From Lepidodermella squamata (Eukaryota > Gastrotricha), in assembly GCA_047495785.1 (NCBI GenBank), contig JBLDXI010000055.1:434001-498000 (forward strand): a stretch of DNA of 64,000 bases, in the 5' to 3' direction. A program made the position numbers and the translations under genes. A model generated the notes under the pieces. That model worked only from the letters and a program-made list of their open reading frames with translations. It made no database searches and had not been told where the DNA came from. Of this stretch, positions 9,190 through 21,510 are shown piece after piece. Numbering within the stretch: the stretch's first letter is position 1; each line of letters starts with the position of its first letter.

Positions 9190-11583
9190 CTAGCGAATGG
9201 GCATGAAAATGATGGTGCACATCGTGGCAGAATAGAAAAGCTCTCCAAAAGCTAACACAGCGTTGCCAGCGCAAGAAGACTTAGAATCCCCAACAACTAA
9301 TATGATAAGAACGATTGCAGTCATGACGGCCAATCCATTGGCCGCAGCTATTCGAAGCAATTTACTGCTGCGCTGTAATGTCTCAGGCATTTGGCGCTTT
9401 CCAAGAATCAACGATAGGAAATTGGCCATCAGAAGAAGCGCAAAATGATAGATTAGTAGAGCTCCAATCCAGTACACCGCAGTGTCTGACCAACAAAGCG
9501 ATATCATTACATCAAAATAGGAATCCGCAGCTTCATCGAACGTGACTTCCGTTGGGCTGTAACGCACCGACATAGGATCGAATCCAAGCCAAAATATCAG
9601 CAAGTAGAAACTCAGTTGTAGCGTAACCAGTATGATGACGGCTATTTGATGAGAATTTTCACCTTTGTGGCTCAATATTGCAAGTTTCTGGTTCACTTTC
9701 GTCGACATTGTACTGGGCGACCTGATGATTGAGAGCTTAGTCTTCAAAGGCTCTTCACTGGAATCGCTTGTCCGAGCAACATCGAGAGAAATGTTTGAAT
9801 CTAGGGTATCTTTGCTGAGTAAGGGCGGGTTACTTACTGGAACTGCGGCCGCTGCAGGATGCACTTTGATCAAATTTCCAAACTTGACCAACTTCGAGTA
9901 AGCGAAGATTTGGGCAAAGATAACAGAGTGAAGCAACGTCAGTCCTACTACCATCAAAGCAGGTCTCATGCGACACTCAGCGAAAGGGAAGCTGTCTACA
10001 CCGGTGGTCAGAACTACAGCCGACGCATTAAGTATCAGGAATGACAGGAAAACTATGCTCCTCTTGAAAAAGCCGAAAAATACGTCAGATTTTTTCCTTA
10101 AGCTGATTCCAAACAATACGAATTGCCCAATTGTGACAAGGGCCGCTATTGTCGCTACAGAATTTCGTATACCTGGACCGCACTCTGATTTGCGATGCTC
10201 TACTAGCGATAGGTCTTTCGGCGGTCGGCCTGTCTTCGTTGGCCAAACGGGAGGGTTGAGTAGGATAAACTTGAATTGAGGCCCTGACGATGAATCCGTT
10301 GCATTTCCGTTGATGACCAGCTGAGCTATTGTAGCCGATTGCCCATTCAAAGCCTGTAAAACTACAAGATCCTCGTTGATTTCCGCCTGGTTGTCAGTCT
10401 TTACGTTGCCGATCCTAAGGCCGTTGAAATTCATCCTTAATGCCGTTGAATTCACGACTCGATATACCGTGTCCGGGTTCTGCTTGAAGTCCCGTAAAGT
10501 TAGATTATAAGACGATTTCAGGACAGCTTCAGAGCTGTTCAAGGTCAGAATAGTTGCAAGCATAGCGTCATGGCATGATAACCGGAGAGCATAATCCAGC
10601 ATAGGTCCTGAGTAGTTTGAAAGGGTCAAGCTCAGCCGTTTATCAAACTCTTTTCCGTCGTAGCCGAGACTGCTCAGTCCAACTGGTTTTATAGGAGCAG
10701 TTGGTGCCCCTACGAAAAAGGTCGCCGCCATTTGTGAATTAATCATAAATTGGGCACAGTTGTCTGGCAGAGCATTTTTCTGGTCGAGAGATACCCCTAA
10801 GCAACCAGTTCCCCACATGACAAAGGCGTATAGTGGTGGCTTTATCCCGTTTTGATAGGCCATACACCAGAACTGGCGGCAATCGAGAGCTCCTGGAACC
10901 ACAACTGCTATCACTCGAACACTTTTGAGTGAAGCTATGTCCTCAGGCGTGATACTCGCCATTGTGTAGACACTGACGTATTGGGCAACGATGATTCCGT
11001 TTGAGGATAACAATGAATGGAGAGCTTGGGCAGATACATGGGCGTTACGATTGTTCCAGGTAGAGAAGATTCCAACCCTAGACCACTTGCCTATCTGGCG
11101 AATCGTCTCCAGCGCTGGATAGATGGTTCGGACAATCGGTGTCTGAACTGTGTACAGATTGTTGTACAACGAACTTCTTCTGGAGGTAATATAAGCTCCG
11201 TTACAGCTCTGCGACATTTGAACGAAGCCTAGTGCCCGCATTGTCATCGCAGCTTCATTGCAGGCGCCATCAGGTCCAGTCACAATTGGTGCCATGAAAG
11301 TGTTTGCCGGCAACTCCTTTTCGAAGAACTCAGCCGCGCGTTTGTTTTGAAGTTCTGATGTCAATAGAATGTCTTGAACGTTCATTACGAGTTCGTAATC
11401 AGTCAACAGGTCCGATCTTTCGTTCGTGACTTCCGCCAAGGTGTGAAATGTTGCGTTGCATGCGATGTATATTGAGGTCTGCAGAAGAGCTGGCACCACT
11501 AGTTTGAATTTCTTCCCCTCGTTTGGCTTACTAGCAATCGCGATAACCGCAGTAAGCAATGGGATGAAAGCTCGTTTCATCAT
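9190..11583 (-). CDS. Class C GPCR-like receptor (Venus flytrap plus 7TM), intronless
   Basis: The protein is 797 aa from the ATG at 11583, which starts a signal peptide (MMKRAFIPLLTAVIAIASK); the open frame extends further upstream but only from a non-ATG codon. Residues ~25-440 form a Venus flytrap-type ligand domain with many Asn-X-Thr/Ser sites. From about residue 470 there are seven hydrophobic segments. TM3 is preceded by FAECRMRPALMVVGLTLL, and ISLCWSDTAVYW supplies the matching loop cysteine of class C receptors. As in the paralogue at 2205, the TM3-TM4 loop carries a long Ser/Pro-rich insert (~70 aa with SNPPLLSKD and IIRSPSTMS). Sequence similarity to the paralogue is modest, so the two are old duplicates. 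Ligand and signalling partner are unknown; the GABA-B-like assignment rests on topology and TM2-TM3 motifs. Confidence 0.73.
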   Translation of the reverse strand: MMKRAFIPLLTAVIAIASKPNEGKKFKLVVPALLQTSIYIACNATFHTLAEVTNERSDLLTDYELVMNVQDILLTSELQNKRAAEFFEKELPANTFMAPIVTGPDGACNEAAMTMRALGFVQMSQSCNGAYITSRRSSLYNNLYTVQTPIVRTIYPALETIRQIGKWSRVGIFSTWNNRNAHVSAQALHSLLSSNGIIVAQYVSVYTMASITPEDIASLKSVRVIAVVVPGALDCRQFWCMAYQNGIKPPLYAFVMWGTGCLGVSLDQKNALPDNCAQFMINSQMAATFFVGAPTAPIKPVGLSSLGYDGKEFDKRLSLTLSNYSGPMLDYALRLSCHDAMLATILTLNSSEAVLKSSYNLTLRDFKQNPDTVYRVVNSTALRMNFNGLRIGNVKTDNQAEINEDLVVLQALNGQSATIAQLVINGNATDSSSGPQFKFILLNPPVWPTKTGRPPKDLSLVEHRKSECGPGIRNSVATIAALVTIGQFVLFGISLRKKSDVFFGFFKRSIVFLSFLILNASAVVLTTGVDSFPFAECRMRPALMVVGLTLLHSVIFAQIFAYSKLVKFGNLIKVHPAAAAVPVSNPPLLSKDTLDSNISLDVARTSDSSEEPLKTKLSIIRSPSTMSTKVNQKLAILSHKGENSHQIAVIILVTLQLSFYLLIFWLGFDPMSVRYSPTEVTFDEAADSYFDVMISLCWSDTAVYWIGALLIYHFALLLMANFLSLILGKRQMPETLQRSSKLLRIAAANGLAVMTAIVLIILVVGDSKSSCAGNAVLAFGELFYSATMCTIIFMPIR

Positions 11584-12337
11584 GAATTCGAACCTTTGAG
11601 TTAAATGTCTCAGGTAAAATTTGAGTGCCTCCGTGAGAGTGGCTTTTACTAGATTAATCAACTAAAAGTAAATTTGCTCAGATTTCAAACTATATATTTT
11701 TTGTACAATGTGAGCAGTTCCACGCATAACCCGTTAACCAATGAGCTTTTAAAGTGCCCGCCCCTCGAAAGTGCGTCTGATTTTAGTAAGAACTTTTAAT
11801 TGGCAGTGGGCATTTTCCATGATTAAAAAGCGCCTTTTCTATACTATCAGCACTTGGACAAATATTATATCAGCCTCATCTCCCAATTATGATAACAGCG
11901 CCATCCACAACTACTTATGGACACAGGGATAAAGGTTCGAATTTCGTGGAACTACGGCGGAGAATGCGCAACTTGGAGTTTCACAGCTAAGAATTTTTCA
12001 AACGCAGTTCCTTTGAATTATTTGAATTGATATGTTATCTGAAGACAATAGGAAGAGAATTCCTCCTATAGCACTGATATATGCCTGGCTGCGGCTCCGA
12101 TTATTTCGTCCAATTCACTAAATGAGAGACTCTGAAGTAGTTCGGAAACTACGCCAATTTAATCCTATCACTGTTTGTCACCTTGAAATTTCCTGACACT
12201 GTAATTTCTTCTTAAATAAAAAAAACTACACTATATTTTTTGGTACACGAGATGAACATTCACAAGTGATTTTTGTATGGTTTACTTTGTATAAAAAGTA
12301 TTAGATCAGTCCAATTTAAAAATAATAACGACTCTAT
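11584..12337. other. Intergenic spacer upstream of the receptor gene
   Basis: About 750 bases between two minus-strand genes. No coding, tRNA or repeat signal was found. Confidence 0.45.
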
Positions 12338-14800
12338 TTAGCTCATATCAGTATCTTCATTTTCAGGAAGCTCTTCAATAGGGTAGCTTCCACCAGTAAT
12401 TTTGACGCTTCCGCGCCGTGCTGCGTGCTTTGAATTTTCCTCTATCACTGGCGCAAGCCTTCTCATCTGTGGCGGTCGCCTTCGATTGAGATTCGATATT
12501 ACTATTTTGCTCAAGTCACGACCAAGCCGTTTGTTATGAGCTGCAAAAAGTGGTTTAGGCTGAGTTATGATGGCGCTCTCCGCGTTGATTGATATCGCGC
12601 GTTGCACAATCTCTGGCAGCGGAGCAGGAGGAAGGCCTGTACATTGGGATTGAAACATTTCGAAACATGGTACAATAATTACAAGACAATATACCTAACG
12701 ACTGCCGTCTGTGATCAATGTTCTCTCCAACTAGAGCGGCAAGTCGGCCAATAATCATAGTTCGACCCGCATTTATTATAGCTGCATCTTCTTTTCTCTT
12801 CTCGGGGGGTCTTTCGGCTTCCTGCCCGTAACTTTCTCTCAAGGCAGCAACTCGCCTTGCTTTCCTTCGCCTTAAAAATCCGCGCAGCCGTCGGTAAAAT
12901 TTGACAATAACGTATTCAATCATTTCAAAGCCCGTAAGAACTGAAAATCCGCAGAAGAGATTGAACTGTCCACCCATGTCAGCTATGATAAAAGCAAAAT
13001 CTTAGGCAAAACAATAGAAAGCACGCTTTTGTTACCTAGGAAAGACCCATAAGGATAGGCTTCGGAAGACGAACGGGTAACGAACAAGAATTCATCAAAG
13101 TAGACAACGACGTGAAGCCAGTTTTTCCGTAAATCATCCATTGTGATGTTGCTTCGACTGGAGTTGCCTCCGAACAAACTCATGCTAAGCTTTTCCACGG
13201 CAGCCGAACTAGGCAATTGAGCATAGGTCGCTTGAAAGTTGTACTCCTCTGTGGTGCAGGCTGGTATACATTGGCTAACACAATTGGCCCGATCAGCTTC
13301 ATCTGAAGTTGCAATTTTATAATCTTGAATTGTTATATTGCAAAAATTTCATACCTATTTCCCATGATTGGCAGTAAGTTGTTCTTGCTACAGCGCAAAC
13401 TTTTTCCTCTGGATAACCCCGAATAAACCAAGGTTTGCAGCCACACTGTTCAACATGAACTCGAGCTTCGCACATGGCCTGGCAACCCTTAACGGTGTAA
13501 CGATCGAACGGAGGCGGCATATTCCCATTACCAGAATCACATTCCATCCACGGTTTGTTGTTTATAGCAGCCATCTGGATGAATACATTTCTTGAAAGAT
13601 TGAATTTCAAGAATTTCTTTTTATACCGTCGTCAAGCGAACTGGAACAAAAGCGGTGTATCCAGGCATAGCGGACACGCCGATGTTCGCATCAGGTGGTT
13701 CGTATGGCGGCTGGACAATGACTTTAATTCCAGCTTCAGTTTCATAGTCCCCCAGTAAGGAATAGGGAGTGTAATCGTCCTGTTCGACGTTAATAAACAA
13801 TGATAGGCCGCCATCGCTGCCTGGGATAGTTTGCACTGGGCTTGTGTCATTCGGAAACGTCCTGAAGGTGTAGCATCGACCACTTCGAGTGTATGAAACT
13901 TCAAAGTCCTGATATAAAATTATATAAAAAATTGAGGTAAATAAAGCAGCCGAGTCTTTACCTTAGCCTTGCATTCTTCCCCAGCAAATGAGCATAAGAG
14001 AATATCATCCGTTAGCTGCCAACTTTTCTTGTCGAGCCATCTATCCGTTCTGAAATCCTTTTCTATGCAAAAAAATGTCTTTTAAGAATCAACATCCAAA
14101 AGCATGATTGCTCGCCTTACGCCCAAATAATTTGATCAATTCTTGTTCCTTCACGTCGTATTTAGTGAGGAGTTCTGCTAGCTTCCCTCGCAAGCTTGGC
14201 GAATCCTTATACTCGGCTGAAATAGCTCTAATTTCTCTCACCAGATCGTAGGACACGTTGTTGAAAAGAGCGCGATCAAAATCGTCCAAAGCTCTTGCTG
14301 AAAATGAGTTCAAATTGCAGATCGTGACCTAGAAAAAACAGCTTTTAGGGTAAACAGCCAAAAGATGGTTGATAATTTACGGCTGGGAATTCCATTTTGG
14401 TTGTATAAGTTATTGCAACATCCGTTTTCAGTTCAAACTTCAAAAACATCTTAAATCGTTCGCTGAAATAAAGTTATTTACAATTGACGCGAACAATTCC
14501 TTTCGAACTTACGTGGCCTGCCAGAGGCAAACAGCGACGACCAGCATGACGATACAGACCTTCAAAAAGAGCTTATTCAAAAACTTTAGCTGCATAAAGT
14601 TACCATACCCAAATCGATCGACGTACAACGCCGCCGATTAGGTACATTCTAGCCATTCCATGACACTAAAAAAGGCAAATTTTGAAATAATTTTTCGAGG
14701 TCAATTTGATTAAACTAACCGTCGTTGCATTCGCCATCTCAATATCGGTTTCATCTATGCAACGTGTCCAATCCAACTTTTTCATAAAATTGTTGCCCAT
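12338..14800 (-). CDS. DEG/ENaC-family sodium channel subunit A, 643 aa, 11 exons
   Basis: Exons: 14720-14800, 14609-14665, 14513-14559, 14381-14462, 14121-14328, 13962-14062, 13627-13908, 13355-13574, 13036-13302, 12695-12982 and 12338-12636; all join in frame with GT-AG introns of about 50 nt. DEG/ENaC features are in order: the cytoplasmic HG gating motif (CHGMARMYL), TM1 (VCIVMLVVAVCLWQA), the post-TM1 FPAVTICNLNSFSAR motif, a Cys-rich extracellular domain (QTIPGSDGGL, EQDDYTPYSLLGDY, CQAMCEARVHVEQCGCKPW, CVSQCIPAC), and the TM2 pore segment GGQFNLFCGFSVLTGFEMIEY with the GxS selectivity filter. The tail is basic, then polar. Subunits assemble as trimeric sodium channels gated by ligand, acid or force; the stimulus cannot be read from sequence. 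It is the tandem paralogue of the gene at 15029. Confidence 0.85.
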
Positions 14801-15028
14801 TTTTAAGCTGAATTAAATGACGGCCTTATATCCAATGCAATGTATGGGATGGCTCATCCCCTTAATAGCTCTAAAATTGAAACCATTTACTACAACAGTA
14901 TAGCACATTTGAGCTGTTAATTAATTAGTCACTATTGTTGTAACTAATTCACAAGGCACATTGCACTTATCCATTATATATAGTACGGTAGTCCACGCGA
15001 GTTATGTAAAGGACGAAATTATTCAGGA

Positions 15029-17393
15029 TTACTCAGCAGTACTTGACCGGTAATTTGCGGATGATGCTGAATCTACCGAACCGCGCCTCTCAGAATTGCC
15101 GGAACCCTCTTCAGAGGAATCGTGAGCCTGATTCTCCTCTACCGTAGCCATGGACATATGATGACTAGCGCGGCTTCGTTCGATTCCGCCAACTAAATGC
15201 CTACCCAATGTTCGGCCTATGCGGTGGCTAGCTGGCGACATCGGCTGACTAGTGACGACCCTATCCTCATCTTCAACAAAGGTCGGCAGGATAAGATGAG
15301 GCTGCTGATTCTCTGAGGCTGCAGACAGGGTGTGGCGGACGATTTGAGGAAGCGGCTCAGCAGATCGCCAGCCTATTTCTTGGCTCTCATTCTGAATATT
15401 CTCTCCAACAATAGCAGCCAGCCGGTCGAGGGGTGAGTTTTTCTCGGCCTTGGCTAGAGCTGATTTTCTCAGCTGAAGATGCTTCATCGTCAAAGCTTGC
15501 CCGGCAACGCCGACATACGACTTGTTTTTATCGCCTTTACGAAGGACAACACGAGATTTCCGCCAGAATTTGATGATCAAATATTCGATAAGTTCGCAAT
15601 AGGTTAAAATTGAAAACCCGGCGAAAAGATTAAACTGCCCAGCTATATCGGCTAGAAACGAGTAAACGTCTTGCGCCTCAGCGGAATCTTCCTGCATGTA
15701 GAGAATTTCATCGAAATAGACATAAATGCTGAGCCAGTTTCGTCGAAAATTTTCGTAAGTGACAGATTCCGCCACTTTGCTGTCGTTATACAGCACAGAT
15801 TTTATCTCATCGAATGCGACTCGACTTGGGTATTTGGCATAGGTTGCTGTCATTCGGTAAATTCGAGTATCGCAACCTTCTTGGCAACTCTCAACGCATT
15901 TGCTTCGATCATCCTCATCTAAAAATTCAAAATTGCCAAAATAAATTTGGAAATATTGACCCCCTTACCTATCACCCAAGATAGACAAAATGTAGTTCGA
16001 GCCACCCCGCAGAGAGGATTGCTTTCGTTGTAGGATCCAAGGAACCAAGGACTACAACCGCACTGCTCTTGGTACACCGCAGCTTCGCATAGGACTAAAC
16101 AGCTCCTAACGTCGTAAGGTTTGTAAGGATCTGGCAGGTCTACTTCTCCACTTCCACATTGATTCCAAGGCTCTTTATCAATAGTAGTGAGCTATTGTAA
16201 TTTTGAAAATTTGCTTTACAATACTTTCATGTTACAAACGTGCTTACTCGGGTGTGTTGGACTGGAAAATAAGCAGCGTAGCCAGGCATAACCAGGCTGG
16301 CCACGTTTGAATCAGGCGGTTCGCTGATAGGCTGAGCTATCACTTTGATGCCAGCGTCCATTTGATAGTTGCCGAACAAATTGTAAGGCGTATAGTCATC
16401 TTGCTCAATGTTCACGGACATCTCCAGCCCGCCCTCGATTCCGGGGATCGTCTGCACGAAAGACTCGTTTTTAAACCCTCGGAAGGTGTAACATTTCCCA
16501 GCTCGTGTTGATGTAACGTCGAAATCGCTAGCAGTGCACCGCCGTCCAGCGAAGGAACAGCGCAGATTGTCATCGGTTAACTGCCAGCTATTCTCATCGA
16601 GCCATTTATCGGTCCGGAAATCTTTCACTGAAAATTTTAATTTTAAATCTAAGCTCGTTATAGTAAGGTCGAACTTACCTCCATATTTTGATAGAATTTG
16701 CTGTTCTCTCTCGACATAAGTCGCTAAAATTGAGGATAGCGCTTCTCGATAAGCTGAGGAAGTTGTATTTCGAAATCGGGAAGCCATGCTTCGAACCTCC
16801 TGGTTTAGACTGTAAGAAACGTTTTCGAACAAGAGCTTGTCAAGTTCATTCAGCCGACGCGCTGAGAATGAATTCAAGTTGCAAATGGTTATCTATTAAA
16901 ACGAATAGCTGAATAGTGAAAATTGAATTCCCTCATAATTACCACAGGAAATTCAATTGAATTCGGATATTGAATTGCAATACTGCTCTTCAGGCCATAA
17001 GTTAAGAAGGCCTGAATACGAATTCTGCGGAAATTAGGTATAAAATTTCGCTCCAAAATTTGCTTATTGAACCTACGCGACTTGCCAGATGCAAATAGCT
17101 AGACAAAATGTTGTAAGAAAAACCTAGGATACAACGATTAATGTTGATCGCGTCATGTTAAATAGGATCCTTACCCATATTGTACGCCGAACTACACCGC
17201 CGACGAGGTACATCCTGGCCATGCCATGGCACTGCAATTCATTTTATTAATTAAGTACTATAATGCCAACTTTGGTCTAACTTACCGTGACGATGTTGGC
17301 TATTTCGATATCCGTTTCGTCGATGCATGGCGTCCAGTCCAAGGGTTTGAAGCACCGCTTGACCTTTCGCCAAGACTCGCTGAAAAATCTCAT
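15029..17393 (-). CDS. DEG/ENaC-family sodium channel subunit B, 666 aa, 8 exons
   Basis: Exons: 17286-17393, 17175-17231, 17077-17123, 16943-17024, 16679-16892, 16248-16627, 15969-16191 and 15029-15918. The exon map is that of subunit A except that A's exons 6+7 and A's last three exons are each one exon here. Motifs are the HG site (CHGMARMYLVGG), TM1, ITICNLNSFSAR, QTIPGIEGGLEMSVNIEQDD, the cysteine block CLVLCEAAVYQEQCGCSPW, and TM2 GQFNLFAGFSILTYCELIEYL with the GxS filter. The cytoplasmic tail is long and Ser-rich, ending SSANYRSSTAE. The third exon is 47 nt in both genes; a longer version would put a stop in frame. It starts 228 bp upstream of gene A on the same strand, so the two could share expression and form one heteromeric channel (inference). 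Confidence 0.85.
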
Positions 17394-20300
17394 GTAAAAG
17401 CCCCTAAATCATTAGCTATCGCAGGACATTAGCCTAGAAATAAGAAGCGGCTCTACCACGATACATTGCAATCAGAGTGCTAGGTAGCTATGAGAGCAGC
17501 AATGTCAACTGCGATGCTCACTTGCCAGGCCTCTAAATAATAGGATTTACCTCCCTCAATGCAGCAGCAAACATTACCCAAATACTCTCTAGTAGTCAGA
17601 GCTTTACGAGCAATTATTATACTCCGTAGTCTAAGCGCATGGTCACGCTTCGGTAATCCAGCTCGTAATAAAAAAAAGGTGCTAGCTAATAGTAAAACGT
17701 CTTCGTTTAAACACTACTGAGGGTTTTGCGTGAATAATATAAAGGCACAAAGGCCACCAGGAATACCAACAATAACAAACAACATTACTTATATTATACT
17801 TATATTTTATAAATTTTTAATGAGTTGATTTCATGCCAACGACTCGAGTACACCGACAAAAATTTGAAACAGAAACTGAGTTCACAAATGCAGCTGAAAT
17901 TCCTGTGTCTTCGGATGTGATCATTCTGAAAAAATTGAAAGTCAAACATTCCCAGGTTATTTTCTCATTTTTGCGCAATCAGCGTTTCCCAAAATATGCA
18001 GCAGTTAGAAAATCGAACGCGGAACAAACACTTTAGTGCGGGCGAGGGCCTCTCGGGAGATTGACTTTCGGCATGAAAATGTATACATATATACACAGCT
18101 TGCTCTTTTTAACCCAAAATAACGTGTTGTACAATATATTTTTATAGCTTCAAGTTGTAGTTTTTCGGCATTCATATATTGCATGATAAATATAAACGAT
18201 GTAAGTACTTTTTAAAATTGTCTGAGGCACAACCGTTTTTTCGCTTCCCTAATTTTTCATTACATTTTGACAGAATTCAATTTACGAAGTAGGGACAATG
18301 ATGGTCCGTCCTATTTATGCATAAAATCCGCCCGCTATTGATAATAAAAGTTTACAAGCGTTCTACAATTTCGGTTCATCAAATTAGTTCTCGCCCGTTT
18401 TTTTTTCTTTTTTGATGTGAGCTAAAGCGATGGCGGCTGAGTACCTAGTTTTGGCTATATGGCGAGTTTTCTTTCTTTATATTGGCTGTCCCTCTTCGCG
18501 AGACCGAATCTCTCCTGTCAGAAATTAGTAATTGAAATGTCACTTTGTGAAGTGGGATTTCCGCCCCTAACAGCAGTGCGTGGCCTCAGCTTTCAGCTTT
18601 CAGTCTGCTGATGCCCCGATTTCTCGATGAGCAGCGACAAAAAAAACTGCGCTTTATGGCCAAATAATAATCCGAATATAATCCGGCAGGTGCCTATATA
18701 CTATAGTAGTGCAGCACTAAAAATATATAGCCACTATCTTCAATATATCGACTCGTAAAAAAAACTTGAAACAAAACTTTTTCTATATCATCATTTATTA
18801 ATATAATCATGTACGATTTTTTTCATGTCAAACATTTTGGCAAGGGTATGACGTTTTTATCAATGAGGATAGATCATTTTCTACCTGGAATCATGAATTT
18901 TTTATATGATTTTTCTCGATCTATGACTCGACTTGTTGAGTACTGCGCAGCTTGTTTGGCCAGCTAACAGGCCTGACCGGTAAAATAACTGAAAATGTCT
19001 CTTTTAGATCTTTAGACGATGTATTTTCATGCTATACATTTTATAATATTATCAAGTCCATTTCTTGTTTTGCCATCAATCGTGTTAAATTTTCTGCACT
19101 ACCACGCAGAAGCAATATATCGGCGAATTTCAAAAACAAATCCTGTAATCTTGTATTTTATCTGATAAAGCCGAAACATATGTCAATTGTCATATGCCAA
19201 GTGAATGATTTATATTATTGTATCAGGTGAAAAAAAATTCAGTACGCGCCTAATTAAGTCACGCCGTAATCTTACACCGAGACCTTGTTTTATGTTTTAT
19301 ATTCATGCGACTCGTTGAAAAATGTGTTCAAGCTGCGGCCAGAGAGTATGGGCGCGCGCGCGCGATGCATTGGAAAAATTATTGTCTTTAGAGCCATTAC
19401 TGAAATTGCGCAATTGCCTGTGCCAATGTGCTATTCGCCATGGTTACCGAAGCTGCAAGCTGGCAAATAAAACGCCGTCAAAAATCAATTGACGAGACAT
19501 CATCATTTTCTCGGGCCAATAACAATATCGTTATATATATGCATATATATGCGGTATTTGTATTATAGCTACTCTTTCCCGCAGCCCTGTATACCTTTGG
19601 TCCGATGCGCCGAATAAAAAGTTTGCCTTTCTGCGTTGGCGGGATAAAATGATTTTCCGGCACAACTAGTTCACGCAGAAATTCGGTAATTTTTTGCCGC
19701 TAATGGACACAGTTGAGCATTGTCATCGTGGTTCGAGTGGAATTCACTAATGCCTCTCTGATGCATGTACCTAAAGCTGTGGCTATCTAATTTTATCAAT
19801 TTATTCATTAAAACGAATGCGCGATACTTCTTTCGCCTGCCGTCTCCTAGCGGGCAGCGATAATAGACGCCGATAACGCATCGGACCAAAATACAGCCTA
19901 GCCGCTTAATGATTGTGAAAAGTGGCGTGAGGCATTGCGGCTTCTTATTTCCGAAGTGCTACTGTTATATTCATCGGGATGGGGGTATCGAATTTATAGC
20001 GGTCCCAGCTTATAATGCGCCGTGTCATATTAACTCCCGCTCTTTGCGATAGGGCGATGGCCGTCGAACCGCCGTTGTGCGCCTCCTGTGGGCTACGACA
20101 CATCACTTTTTATCATAATATATTATTTTGCCCCGTATATTACGCGCGGCTCATCGCCATCTCGGCGTAAAACGCGCGAGTACACCAGTTTTACATGAAT
20201 TCGATTTTTGCCTTTTTTAATTCGCATCCGGTATCTTTTGCGACGCCAAGCGAAAAGCTGAGTGCCAAGTAGTGCGCGAACTTAGTCCGATGCGTTCCAT

Positions 20301-21510
20301 ATATATCCATTTTATATACATGTATCTCCTGCCATGTTGTAGCGAAAGCAGCTCGCCGATGCGCGCGCGCGCGCGTTTTATAAGTCGCGGCTTTTTTTGC
20401 TCGGCTCCTCATCGCGCCAATGCAATAATAGCGCATGCGGGCGCGCGGCTCAAAAAATTGTTGCGCTTCGATTATAATAATACTGATGGCTCGAACACGA
20501 CGCGTCGCTGATAAATGCAAATGGTCTTGTCGGCTGTCCGATGATGATTATCATTTTATTGCGCGCGCGCTTGCTGTTTTTTGCACAGCTGCAAAAGTGC
20601 CATGTCGCGCGCATCTCGACGCTCGTCTCCGCCTTTTACGCTTATGCGTATATCTTTTACTAGCTGCAGCTATCTTTGAAACCGGCTAATAACAATAATC
20701 ATAATCATCATTTTTGCGGCGCTTTTACATCCAGCCCTGTCCATCTCGGCGGCGGCTTCCCTATACTCCCTGCTATCTGTCAAGATGGTTTTGCAGTACC
20801 ACTCGGATAGATTTTATAGGCGCTATCCCATTTATCCTACAATTTTCCCCCGCGCGCTTATTCTATTTTTCAATATTTGCACTTTTTACATGTGTGTTGT
20901 TTATTTGGCTAGATTTTTTCGCTGGCTGCTGGTGCTGAGTTGTTCGTCGTTTTTTTAATTAATAAAAAGCGGTATAAAACCACTTGAAAAGTGAAGAGGC
21001 GCTTTTCAACACGAGCCGCTAATAACAATAATAATTCTGGTTGGAGATTGATTTTTTTCCTCGCTCGCTCCTCACCACCGCCGCGCCACTAATTTCGTTG
21101 CTTGCTATCCACCGGCACCTAATAGCAACGAGTTTTTCTGCGGCTGCTAAACGGGAAGTCGAAAGCAATCATACTTGCGATTTGTCAAGTTGCACGCTGT
21201 CACACTGCACAGCATTTCGCCGAACTGGTTTTTGCGAGCTTTCTTTTACTGGGTGGCTATCTGCGATTACGACGGATCGCAATAACCGCAGCAGCAGCGG
21301 CTATTGAAAGCGGCCTTCTCACCGTGGTGCCCAGGACACGCGGCTCAATTCGTTGTTGAACTTCTGCAGCTCGTAGTTTCGTCAAGAGCAAGAGACGAAG
21401 TATATTAAAGCTTGATTTATAGAACCTGTCGATTTGAACGACGACAACGACGAAGGTGCTAATACACATTCAGTTACACAGCGACTCATTTTACGCCGAG
21501 ACCATCGATA
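17394..21510. promoter_or_regulatory. 4.1-kb non-coding upstream region of the SK channel gene
   Basis: No coding sequence could be supported here. The left part is AT-rich. From ~19.3 kb the sequence mixes AT runs with pure CG tracts (19353-19364, 20359-20374, 20566-20578), and two exact copies of TAATAACAATAAT lie at 20687 and 21020. In a genome with ~50-nt introns such a stretch is likely to carry promoter and enhancer sequence for the channel gene at 21511; that role is inferred from position and composition. Confidence 0.45.

Noticed and set aside
11930-11960. GGTTCGAATTT, a possible tRNA B box
   Set aside because: No matching A box or cloverleaf around it. I found no supportable tRNA or rRNA gene in the window.
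14590-14608. A 19-nt intron between exons 2 and 3 of DEG/ENaC gene A
   Set aside because: Too short to splice. The acceptor 30 nt further on (TTTTTGAAG) gives a 49-nt intron and the same 47-nt exon as the paralogue.
17833-18036. 67-codon plus-strand open frame in the SK upstream region
   Set aside because: No family features, AT-rich surroundings and no splice partners.
20191-20689. Overlapping open frames rich in Arg/Ala
   Set aside because: Produced by CG tracts that contain few stop codons; composition is not protein-like.
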